A model generated the notes under the pieces. It had not been told where the DNA came from and made no database searches. It saw nothing but the letters and a program-made list of their open reading frames with translations. A stretch of 64,000 nucleotides of DNA, taken from assembly GCA_002633005.1 (NCBI GenBank), contig NMRA01000086.1:186001-250000 (forward strand), read 5' to 3'. Shown one piece after another: positions 18,409 to 31,100 of this stretch. The position numbers were made by a program, and so were the translations under genes. Source of the stretch: Phoronis australis. Its lineage: Eukaryota; Phoronida; Phoronidae. How positions within the stretch are numbered: the first letter of the stretch is position 1; each line of letters opens with the position of its first letter.

Positions 18409-21252
18409 ATGATCCCTCGTATCATCGTGAAGTGTCGGTTCATCTTGTTGTCTGTGTTTCTTGGTGTTTTTGGCCTCATACTCATAGCTCTTCTCCATCA
18501 TGGTAAATCTGTCAGTGTTCTCTCACAAGGTCCTGCTTTAAGGACTACATTATATGCCAATAATGCTCTTCATCAAAAGGCTGGAGACAAATATGACGGA
18601 GGCATGGTCAATAGACAACTGTTAGCCGGAACCATGTTCTTCGACTCCAATGATGTTGTACGGTTTTCCAAACCAGTGACAACCTCTGTTGTTCATTCGT
18701 TTTCGACAGACACTATCAAGGCTGTTCGGCGGATTTTTCAAGATTTCGCCGGGGATAACATGTTTCGTGCTACTGTGCCAGCATTGATTAGAAGAAATGG
18801 TGTAATCTTATTGGTGCAAAGAATATGGTTGTCCCAGTATGAGCATGCTGCGTATTACAACAAAAATCTAAACTGGACAAACTACTGGCAGGAAAACTTC
18901 TTTTACACACAGGTAAATAATAATTATAAACATTTATTTGAAAATGAAAATATATGCAGAAGTTCTCAAGAAAGCTCCAATAAAACTACCTTCTGTCAAC
19001 TTTTTAATTAGTCCTGTGGATGTTTATAAATCTGCATGGCCTCAACTTGTTCTTTGCTCAGATGGGAAGTGATTTCTGGGTTGACAAAGAAATGACAGTC
19101 TGTTATTGCGTGAGGTCATCCTCTGCATTAAATGTCCTGCTGTGACAATCCCAACTTCTTCAGGCTGTTTTTGAGTAGTAATGAACTGCCAATTCACCCT
19201 AAACCTACAGAACTCATTTCTAAACTAGGAACCAACATATTGCTTCCTAGATCTAAGTAAGCGACATGTTGAGACCAGTTTTACAATGATCAGTGGTCAG
19301 AATCAAAGGTTTATTGTTTATGAAAGGCGAGTTAATTTGCCCTTTTAAAAGGATACCAAACCCAGTTTTGGCTTACTAGCAGATATGAAAAATGACTTCC
19401 CAGTTCAGTTCTCTGAAACAAAATAGTGTTCAGTAAACCCTCAACAACTCAAAAAGTTTTGGAGCAAAATTTGGAAACTCCTTAAAAAGACTGCGAAACG
19501 GGCAAGCAGGACCCACGCTTTGAGCGAGTTACACAACTGCAGGGAAAGATCACACCCCGATTTATGTCACAGAGGATAGTGGGATTCCAGTGATGCATCA
19601 ACAGGTGACAGCATATTTGTTGATATATTTGCATATATAGGCACATACAGGGATTTTCACTATGTGTTCCAGGTGCAGTGTTAAGTATGTAAAATTTTCC
19701 TTCCCATCATCAAAGCAGCCTCCACTGCATCACTAGGTACCGCTTGCTCCTTGAAGATGTCCAAAGAATTGACTGCTTTCCTTGAGACCATGCTCGGTGT
19801 ATAAAATGACATATTGTATAGCAAGCCAACTTGTAGAGGCTGGTCTTAGATCTTTCAAAGAACTAAAATCCCTAATTCGACAAAGCAATAATTTTAGAGT
19901 GGTGTAAGTATAAGTTAGTGTTAATGATGGAAGCCAAGCTTGAAGCTAGGCTTGAAGTGTTGGCTAGCTCTCACGGTCCTTTTAATCCATCAACAAAAAA
20001 TAAAACCGACTTCATGTGTCATTGTTTTGCAATTGTGATTCATTTCAGACTTTCGACGAGAATTATCAACCATTATCCAAGGGCGAATTAATGGGAATTC
20101 CATCTCCAACCAACCTCATATATGAGTATCGGAGTGATGGACCTATGGATCCCCGACTATTCTCTGTAAAAGATGACACTTTTGTGATCTTCCACACATG
20201 GGCCAGCTACACTAAGGGTATTTGAAACATTGCATGTCATTGATTTACGTTTGGTTTTGTTAAAACTCTTGATGGGCAGGTACAATTTTAGGTTGCAAAA
20301 CAAAACAATACATATTAAACTTTTTAAAGTAGCTGAACTGGAAACCAAACAAAGGTACCCCAGTGTTGTTTTTTTCTGTTAAAATCCTCTATGGTTGACA
20401 GTCACGGCCTTTTTAAAGCACTGCATATCAAAATTAGACCCAATGAATAGAAAGCATTAACATTATTGTGACTGAATTTGTCATTATAATTGCCTTTTAA
20501 CTTTATTATATTCAGGTAATCCAAAGAAAACTGCTTCGAGACTGCACTTATGGAATTTCCAAGAGAATGCCAAAATACGACTAGACACTACTGACTTGAA
20601 ACTGATGACTACAGAAATCAACTGGTGCCCTGTTGTGAGAAATGACACACTGTACCTGCTCTACACTTTTGATCCTCTCAGAGTTCTTCAGTGTAACCAT
20701 GGAAACGGCAACTGTAAACTGGTGCACTCTACTGAGAATGCGGATCAGCACAGCTTTGAACACGTTGTGGACCATTTACGTGGTGGAACACCATTTGTAG
20801 AGTACACATATCCATACTTCATCAGTTTTGCCCATTCTGTATTGGTTACTACGAACAGCAAGTCTGTATACACAATGCATTTGGTTGTGATCTCTGTAGA
20901 ACCGGTGTTTAGAATAGTGTATGTTTCTGCACCAGTAGACGTTAGCAAAGAACTGTTGTATTCCGTCCCGATTGTACGGAATTTTACTCTACATTCACCG
21001 TTTGTTTACCCCGTGGGTATAATCATGTGGAACAAAGACCTTGTTGATATTGGTGCGCATCTCAATGATTTTGATGGACACGTGATACGATTTAGAGGCA
21101 TTCAAGGAATAATGGATAAAGTTATTATAATTGATCAATTGCATGAAACGAAGCATGGTGCACGTGCAAGACAAATTCAGGCGGAGGTTGCCAAAAGTGT
21201 TGATATTCACACAGAACACAAGTTGACATTTCAAGGGGTGAATGTTGGATAA
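18409..21252 (+). CDS. Type II membrane beta-propeller glycosyltransferase-like protein (GT91/GT108/GH130-like)
   Basis: Three exons, 18409-18912, 20049-20217 and 20516-21252 (TAA), in consistent phase, giving 469 residues. ATG 18409 lies five bases after an acceptor (TTTTCAG at 18397-18403), so at least one 5' UTR exon lies upstream. Residues about 11-30 form a signal anchor (FILLSVFLGVFGLILIALL) after a basic N terminus, as in Golgi transferases. The body has motifs like those of mannoside phosphorylases and beta-1,2-mannosyltransferases: MDPRLF (201-206), EINWCP (258-263), FDPLRVLQC, LRGGTP (312-317) and ISFAHS ending near residue 332. The GH130-like fold uses such DPR, E-x-NW and GGT motifs; this assignment is from memory of the motifs and moderate. 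A lumenal Golgi role in mannose-containing glycans is inferred. It is divergent from the pyruvyl transferase fusion. Confidence 0.7.
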
Positions 21253-21293
21253 AATGTTCAAAATACTAATGTGATTTTACTACGCCATTAAAT

Positions 21294-21299
21294 AATAAA
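21294..21299 (+). promoter_or_regulatory. Polyadenylation signal AATAAA of the propeller gene
   Basis: Canonical hexamer 42 bp after the stop codon, implying a very short 3' UTR. Confidence 0.5.
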
Positions 21300-22170
21300 C
21301 AACGTACGTTTAGATAAATTACATCAGACACATACAAATACCTCGTCGAGCCCAACAGAAGGATGCATTTCAGGAGCATGGCTCAGTAATGTCCAACCAC
21401 CTACCTCGTAGTGGAAGCAATTTTTTATCACAGATCTCTCCATGCACATAGCACTAAATACTGTGTGACATTTTTCCATTGTAAAGTATACAGTTAGTTG
21501 TACTATTTACTTATACACATGATTCAGTGTTGCAACATCATCAGGGCCCGAAATCAAACTCTAAATTCTTTTTTGGCATTTTCTATTCTACTTTTTAGTG
21601 TGAACTGAAAATAGTTGTATTATTTATTCCATACTAGAGTACATAATGGCTTTACATAAAAAACTTTACTAGTTTGTAGCATGAGTTTCCACACAAATAG
21701 AAGAGAAAATACCAAAATCAATTTCAAGTTCAATTTGAGCCTGGCCCCAGGTGTACCATCAGCAATGAATATTCAGGGTATAGAAAATGAAAAATATGCA
21801 ATTCCCTTATTCAGTGTGATACTCCGGTTGTCTACAACCATCTTGCTATGAATGCCACTATTTACCTTTTTATGGACGATTCGATGAAATGTGAAAAGTA
21901 CAACACCAAAAGTAATCTCGCAACATGGGCTGGAATTCCAGTCCTGTCAGGAATAAGTTTCTTCTCAAATAGAAGAGAGCAGTGTTGGTGTCTGACGACT
22001 GGCAGCTGTAAACCGCCAGTCTTCACATGACTGAAGTTTCTTTGTAGACACAGGTCAGTCCATGCCTCATTGGTTTGTTAGGATGTTTGGTGTATCCTCT
22101 CTGCAGTGTAACAATCGTCTTCTCAACAACCCTGTGGCATCGCAATAAAGCGTGTAGACACTCAATTAGC
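21300..22170. other. Convergent intergenic region
   Basis: No gene is seen. A small stem (GACTGGC ... GCCAGTC, near 21997-22022) lies here with no clear context. The zinc-finger 3' UTR should occupy the right part. Confidence 0.5.
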
Positions 22171-25100
22171 TTAGTATGGCTGAAAGTTGCTAGTCAAATA
22201 CAGGAGAGCAGTGCTAGCTTCAGTTGTCTGTATATATGCCTGCTGAATAGTCTCTGCGTCGGCGGTGTGGAACGTTTCCTCCAGTTTGTCCCCGCTGGCC
22301 TGGTGCATGATGGGAGCGTGTATCTCTACAACTTGAGGCACTGTATCTTGAGGTGTCGGTAACTCCACCTGTTTGAAAAATATCAGAATATTACTCACAG
22401 ATCTAAAATTCATTTCCTACACACACATTCCATGAAAATCCAACACTTGATTTCATTCTCTCTCTAATAATATGAGCAGGGACTGTTTCATGAAAAGTGT
22501 TTGATAGAAATTATTCTCCCACTTTGCAGCAACTGAATCCATCGGTCTAGAAAGGATTTATAGAAATTATTTCAGTAACCAGATTTTGCACCAAATGAAA
22601 TTTAATATTTTCCAAATTAGGAGTGTTGCATGAAGCACCAAATTTGTGACTTACTTAAGTATCAAGTCACCTTTCATGAGCCAGACCCCTTGCCTTCAAA
22701 ATGTCCGACTACAAGCAACTTGACGCTGTGCCATAATGATTACAACAACATTTTTAGCTCGCAAAAATTGTACTGCAATCGAGCTCTCTGTTGTGGAGGA
22801 CATTGCTACAACTTTACTCAACAAAAATTCTTCACATTTGAGGTGTCCATATGTCCTTACTCATATCATTGAATAAAGAAATAACTTATTTATTTTCATG
22901 TATATTTACAACAAGTGGAAATGGAACAAATAGCTGTGATGACAAATTGTCATCAACAGTTTATTTGGTTTTAAAAATATACTTTCCATGTAACTTACCA
23001 TGACATTGCCTACAACAACTTTTGAATATTGCTGCTCTGACCCCTTCTCCACTATGCTCCGCATGCCTGGCGTGTCGTGCGTTCGTTGGTGCCGCTCCAG
23101 TGAATACTTGGTGTTGAACCGCTTGTCGCACAGTGGGCAGGGGTGTGAGCGCGGGTTCGAGTGAATGTTCTGCATGTGTTTACGCTGTACTGCCTTGGTC
23201 TTGAAGTTGGCACCACAGATCTCGCAGAGGAAGGCGCGCACGTTGGTGTGCATCACCACATGTTCCTTTAGATGAGCCTGCAATATCAAGTAGTCGGCAA
23301 CCATGTGAACAGGGCATAAATCCTAGAAATACCTGGTGCTCTGTGAAGTGAATCCTTCCATTGTATAAAATGTGATGGGAAACCATGTGAACGGGACAAG
23401 GAATACTTTTTAGACAAATTATGTCCCATCTGACTCGTATACCATACATACATATATGTCCAAGTTGATCAAGTAGTGGAGAATTAAGACAATGAGACTA
23501 GGCTGAAAAAACATGGTTGTTACTTATAGTATCTTTTTCACATTTTTCCCACTGTCTGAAAGAACAGTTGCTTCATGAGAATGTTCACCTTGAAAATAAG
23601 CATATTCAGAAGGTCAGGACTCTGGCATGACAACAGTCCAAATAAAATACCAATGAGATTCAGATTCTACAGATCTAAATCTTTCCATTTTAAAATGCAA
23701 AAGTCTTGTTTGTTTTAAGCTATGATTGGCAGTTAAATTTAAATACATGACTGGACTATAAATTCAGCAAAACATAGCTATTGTGTGTCACAGATTTATT
23801 CAAACATATTCCAATCTTTTCATTTAATAGTAATGTGTCAAACAAAATAATTTGCCAGGAAGTGAACAGACAGAAATCAAAACTATTCTCACTATCATAT
23901 CCGATTTCCTACCTGTGATTTGAATAACTTATGACAAGTTGGACAAGGGAACCTGTATTTCCTATCGTCTCGGTTGATGTGAGTTAACTTATGCTGGTTC
24001 AGGGCATCAGGTCGTTTGAACGCCTTGCCACAGAGGTCACAAAGGAAAGGTCGTCGATTAGTGTGCACATTTTTGAGGTGGCGGATAAAGTGTTCTTTGC
24101 CTGAAAATAAAATGCAACAGAACATGCTACGATACAGTTCACCAGGGGGTAACCCTCTAAATATTAAACCTTTCCTGCACATTTTCATAGATTTAGAAGA
24201 TGGTGTTTTTGTGACCAAAAGTCAAATCAAAATATTTGCCCAGGTATATTGGCATTGCTATATATACGACAGAGAGCATAAACAAATGTCGCCACCGCTT
24301 AAGCGAAATCCCCGGAATGCTCTCAATAATTGTGGCAGGCACTGTTTTAATAAAGGGCTGAAATTTCACTGTCAGTGGTTCAAGTTTTAAGGTCTAGTTC
24401 CCTCTGAAACTTGGCAATTTTCAGGGTTCAACTAAACATAGTATGTACCCTGGGCATATTTTCAGATCCAATGGGCATACATTCAACACAGACCTCTCAA
24501 ATTTTGGTACTGTAATAGTTGTTCATGGCTAGCGTGAACCATGTGTTCATCCATGCATCTATGATTCTATCACAAATCTCACTTATCTACGCTGAATTTG
24601 CAGAAAATTGATGAATCAATAACAAGTGGATTCTGAACTTTTGATGACTACGCCGAGTCTGTATAACAAGTCAGTGACATTACAGTGCCCTCAATTTTGG
24701 GGCCGAAATTGCCCACGACATATATTTAAAAATTATGTGAAGTTTCTTTCACTGGGCCAAAACATTTCTCTTCAATGATTAAAAATTCCCTTCAAAGTTA
24801 GAATCACTTATGCAAAATGTTAGTATTGCAGATGAGGGGAGGCAATCGCGGAAGGTGAAATTGAGAATTTGAGGTGATGAGGGGGAAGGGATTTTTCCCT
24901 TCACCAAGGAAGTCCCCCCCCTCAGAATGTGCAGGCAACTTTCCTCACAGGTGAACGAGGGCCCTGCACTTGAGGACTGACAACAATCCATGATCAGACT
25001 TACGAGTAGACACATAAGAACACTGTTTACACTGAAACGTATTGTCAGTGTAGAAGTTCAGAAGATCACGGGCACTTTCATCCAATTCACCACCTTGGTC

Positions 25101-28100
25101 GCCGATATGGTTGTGCACGTCAAAAGGTATCAGGCCACTGTGAGCCTGGAACAGAGAAAAGCATACACTAGCCAGCTGGAAAAATCAAGTGAATGCGTAA
25201 ATGAAAAAAAATCCAAAACAAAATATTAACACAGAGTCAAAACTACTTGTACATGCTACAAAAAGTATTACAACAACAGCTCCTTCACTCAGACAGATTT
25301 TGATTAATACCAACTAGCTATTGTCAGTTCCTTATGAACCCAATTGTTGGGAATAAACTTGTTAAACCTGGATTTAACTTGTTTAACAACTTTTTGATTG
25401 TTTCTATAAAATGCAAAGCAACTTGCAGCAACAGTGTCCCAATTTATTTCCTTCAGATTTCAAAACATGAGTTAGGGAAATAGTATTCCAACAGCATCTC
25501 AATTTATTTCCTTCAGATTTCAAACCATGAGTTAGGGAAATAGTATTACAACAGCATCTCAATTTATTTCCTTCAGATTTCAAAACATGAGTTAGGGAAA
25601 TAGTATTACAACAGCATCTCAATTTATTTCCTTCAGATTTCAAAACACGAGTTAGGGAAACAGTATTCCAACTACTGGAAACATAAACTTAAGTTAGTTC
25701 AGCTTGTATTTTGTGACGTCACGTCTTCAACAACATATGCATTAAGTCCAACTCACTAATATGACAGATGGTGCACACACTAAAACAGGGAAGTCACCTC
25801 TGTTTGATAAATCATTCAGGAACTCGCATGCTCATACCCTATATAACTCATGACGAAATACATTGGTTTGAATAATAAAAACACCACATCTTGATATCTG
25901 ACCCTAAAATCACCGGTCAAATGAAAACAGAAACTTACTTGAAGATGTCTCTCATAGTGGGATGAAAATTTTGTTGTATATGTACACTGTGTGCAAGCAT
26001 ATTCTTTTTCTGGAACACACAATAACAAAAACAAAATAAATATACATGTCCCCACCGCCTTACAATATTTAACTTCTGGACCCGAGATCTAATTCCTGTA
26101 CCCAAAACTCAACTCGAAAAATGACCAATCGCATGTCATGCTTTGAGTAAACTTACAACTTAGTACTCCAATCATAGGGCATAAGTGGTTGATTTTAGTG
26201 TATGACACAAATTAAAGCTCCGAGATTAAACCCTGGGTCCAGAAAACCCATGTTGTATTTGCTGGCTATATTTAAGAAATAATAGTAACTGTCAAACCCT
26301 GTCCACTGCAAAAATGGATATTATCAAACTGATTTCTGACAAAAATGGCTGAAAAAAATCAATTGGAATGATGTCACAATGCTGTTGTCTGACAATTGCC
26401 TTAAGGTTTTTCTAATTAAGAAAGACAGCATCCTTTATTCTGAACAATTGCTATATGAAATTGAATGATTGATTCACCACAGCTAGTTTCATTGCGGCAG
26501 ACTTTAATTCTGAGTTTAAAATTTAAAATTGATTCGGTTACTGTTGCATGACCATTTTAAAAACGAACGGAAGAATGAAATAATTTTGCAAACAATTTAT
26601 CTTTTGTTACCGCAGTTTTGTTATTTTGTGACTGTGTTAACTATTATCAAACATCAATGACCAAGGAAAAACTTACTAGGCTGAGATTCATGCTTCAGTT
26701 TGATGTGTTTGTTGAGATGAAAATGGTTGAAGGTTGTGAATGAACAGTGGCTGCAGTGCATCAGCTGAAAACACAAGTCAATGTTGAACTTGCATTGACT
26801 GAGTTATTTTATCCCAGTAAACCAAAATACATCTCAGCTGAAAGGCTCACTAAGAATAACCGCACCACAGTACATACTTCACACATTTGATGATCAAAAG
26901 AATTGAGCAGTATCCATCTTTGTATTTTTGTCCAGATTACTGTAAGTGGCAAGCATAAACAGTGATTCATCATGTCCTTACAACCACACTAATGATAATC
27001 AATCAAGAGGTCAAGCAGTGGCAGATTTGGGAGGGAGACAGGAGACATGGCCAAAAATAGTTTGGAATGCATGAAACAGTACCACCAGCAAAATTGCAGA
27101 TTCACCGCCAACAGGCTCACCAACATCAGAAAGTTGTAAATTAAACTGACATTGAACACCACAAAGTATACACATTGCACAGCATTTATTTAATCAGGCT
27201 TTCGTTACGCCACTAAGAAATGCAACCAGATTGGGCACAAAAATTACCTCGAAGTTCATTAGGTGACACTAGAGACACAAAAGTCTGACTGTGGAAAAGG
27301 ACACGTCCTTCAGATCACATGGCACATTTCTTCAAGAAATGTCCCCATTATGGTGAACAGTGTTCTGCTCAGATGATAAGAAAGTATTCATTCTTTGTTA
27401 GAAATAGCGAGTGAATACTGAACTGGCCAAAGGAGGGGCAGTGAAAACAAATTATGGACTTGGCATTTTACCTCACTTTCATCTCTATGTTTCAGTTCGT
27501 GTCGCCTGACATGAACTTTCCTCAATGCTGTGAAGTCACACATGGAACACTTAAATAAGTTTGACGCAGCATATTTCCTATGCACTGAGAGGTGCTTTGC
27601 AAAATGACTTTGCCGCCTCGTCTTGAAGGAACACCTTTTGCAGAAGAACTTGAAAGGAGTCAGCTTATCATTATCTTTCCTGTAAACGTATGTGTGTTCC
27701 TCCAATGTATGATCGCTAGTCTTTTCTGAAATATGGAAACAGTTGTATTTGTAGGATCTATAGGGTAAACAAAATACACCATCATTTGCATAATTACACA
27801 CTATCAGACAATCTCTGAGATCTCATACTCATGTGGTACACGTCAAAAATAATTGGAACAATCCACCTTCTGTTACCATGGTTTGAGCAATGACCTGTCC
27901 TCCCCCAGTACTCTGACCATCAATAGCCACTTTCCGATATAGTGTTGGCATTCTGAAATTTACATGGTCACTAAATGACAATAGGGTATTTTGGTTGCAA
28001 ATAAACAGCGCCACCTAGTTTTCATGCAACTTGTCAGAGATTCTAACAGTATAATTCCATATTGTTTTTAAATTTTTTGCTATCACTATCCCATCAAATC

Positions 28101-31100
28101 ACAATTACTGTGCAGTGGGATGTTCAAACCACTCAAAAAGTCCAGCCACCAATTGCCAGTGAATGAAAGAAATTACATTTCATCTTCATTAACTGTGCTC
28201 ATCTTGACCATCCAAATTTGAAATAGGATGAAAACAGAAGTTGCTCTTCAAATGCTAAAAAGTAGTATATCGAATGCCTTCCATTCTGTTTGCATTTAGA
28301 AGTCATGACAAAGAATTCTTCAAACGTTCAGTCAACTCATTTTGACATTAACCGTCTGTAATTGAAGTATTCCATATTAAAAAAATGTTTAAATTACTCC
28401 ACGTCACAGCAAAGTCTGAGTAATGCAAGGTTTGAATGATTTCCACACAAAATTCTATCTAATGGTATGTCTCAATAATGTTTCTCTTTGTCCTTGATGA
28501 AATCATAAGATAGTCACATTTCCACAAAATACGAGAACCAAAGATATAACCCATGACAATTACTTTGGTATCATGGCAACAAAAGCATTCCACCCATTCT
28601 CCTATATTATGACTAACCAAGGTTAAACAATATACAATATCTAAAAACTCAATGTGTCTATCTTCAAGCCCTCTTGACCACACCTGGGAAGGTTTTGCTT
28701 ATTGACAATGTATAACAAGAGCAATGCCGAGCGTTGAAATGCGCCCACAATTGCACCGTATACGGTGTCCTTTTAGGGTTGTTTATTGGTACCATAAAGT
28801 GGCCAGTAGAGGGCATATATGTAGTATGTTGTACTTTGCAAAATGGAAAGGCATGGTCATTGTCTCCTCAATAGGCTAGGGGCAAAATGTGAGTGATCTT
28901 CATAATACAAGCACATCATATACATCAGTTGCTTAAAGCACCACAGAAACATAGAATTAAAAACAAATTTACCAACATACGAGATTAGCACAGCATTAGA
29001 ATGCCAGAAACAAATTTCTACTTGGAACTTTTCCTTCATAGTCACGAAGTNNNNNNNNNNNNNNNNNNNNNNNNNNNNNNNNNNNNNNNNNNNNNNNNNN
29101 NNNNNNNNNNNNNNNNNNNNNNNNNNNNNNNNNNNNNNNNNNNNNNNNNNNNNNNNNNNNNNNNNNNNNNNNNNNNNNNNNNNNNNNNNNNNNNNNNNNN
29201 NNNNNNNNNNNNNNNNNNNNNNNNNNNNNNNNNNNNNNNNNNNNNNNNNNNNNNNNNNNNNNNNNNNNNNNNNNNNNNNNNNNNNNNNNNNNNNNNNNNN
29301 NNNNNNNNNNNNNNNNNNNNNNNNNNNNNNNNNNNNNNNNNNNNNNNNNNNNNNNNNNNNNNNNNNNNNNNNNNNNNNNNNNNNNNNNNNNNNNNNNNNN
29401 NNNNNNNNNNNNNNNNNNNNNNNNNNNNNNNNNNNNNNNNNNNNNNNNNNNNNNNNNNNNNNNNNNNNNNNNNNNNNNNNNNNNNNNNNNNNNNNNNNNN
29501 NNNNNNAAAAAACAAAACTGCCACTAGGAGGCGCCACAGTAGTCAAAATCGTCGGAAAATCATCGTCAACCGTCCGCTACATAGTAAACATATACATGCC
29601 AATTTTCACAATCATCCTTCGAGCGGTTTGGTTGATAGAAGGGTGGACGCACAAAAACAGACTCGAATACACTAAAAATGGCCACTAGGTGGTGCAAACT
29701 ATGTCGAATCCATATGAAAACGGGAGGATAGCGTCATCGCACTAATAGGTGCCTACATACCAAATTTCATGAAAATCCGTTCACGACTTTTGAAGATACA
29801 AAGGTAAGCGTAAAAAAATTAAAATTGCCACTAGGGGGCACACCAGTAGTCTGATCCGTCCAAAAGTTCGCACATGCCGTCCCATTCATGAATGGAACAT
29901 ATGTGCCAAATTTCATGAACGTATGTCAAAGGGTTTTGGAGATAAAGCAGCGGATGCCGGACGCCGGATGGACGCCGCCCGGACGGACGAGATGACGGCA
30001 TAATGCGTCCACATATAAATATGTGGGCGCAAAAAAATCCATTACCCGACACGTTTTCCTTTGAATCCTCCTTGTTCAAATGTAAGATATTTTCCTCAAT
30101 GACACCATTCAGAGATGGAGGTGATTTAGATGGAACTGATTTCCTCGGCCTACCACGTCCCCGTTTGGGTTTTTCCATCACAGCCTCTTCTTGGCTATCA
30201 TCTACTTCCATCCCCATCATTTCTGCATAAAATCCTCGACCAGGCCGCGCACGTAAGCGGCCAGCCTGAAGCAGCTGACAGTCAACTGCCTTGTCTTCGG
30301 TTTCCACGACAGTTTTCTTAACATCTAACTTTGACGCATTTTCGTGGTCATCCTCTGTCAAACCTCCATTCCAGTGCCTTTTCAAAGCCTTCTCAATTCC
30401 AATCATTGAGGAAAGATCACCGTTTATGGCGTACTGTCCAGATTGCAACAGAACTACCTCGCAGCGAATATCTGACTCTTGCAGTAGTTTGAAAAAGAAT
30501 TCTTGCTTGTCTGGAGGAAGGGTTTGCACTATAGCATCCGAAAGCACAGCCGAAACTCTGCAGAAAATCTGCAAAAATCAGACAATTAGAGGCACATTAA
30601 CTTCATGTATGAGTTCTGAGTATGAAAACAGTTGCTACAAACATACACAAACATTTACTGATACTAGTACATACAAGCAACCTCAATTGCCACGTAACTA
30701 ATCACTCCACACAAGTTATCATCTTTTTGCTAGTCCCATTTAAATTATCAAAAAAGCATGAATAAGCTCATATTACAAATTGTATTTTGGTAGAGCTCAT
30801 TGCACAAAAATAGACCTAACCCTACTAATTACAAGCAAATACCACCGAGTAAGTTATCACCTGGGTAGCTGACTTGCACTGATGTTACATTCCCGATTGC
30901 TAATTGTCAATCAAAATCCAAAAGCAATTATCAGAACATTATAACTTAATCTTCTCCCAATTTATTCTTCGTCATTCAACTTCTCCAAGCAATGGGTAAT
31001 AGAAACGAATCCCATTTACCAGAATCTGTTGCATTTTTTAAAATGAGATTTGGTTACCTGCCAACAAAGTTGTCCTAGCAACATGTCATCATCTATCCTT

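Noticed and set aside
25404-25643. Minus-strand frame with repeated LKSEGNKLRCCCNTISLTH units
   Set aside because: A consequence of the 60-bp tandem repeat, whose period is a multiple of three.
28857-29675. Open frames of 160-229 codons crossing the N run
   Set aside because: They consist mostly of undetermined bases; the real sequence on either side is repeat.
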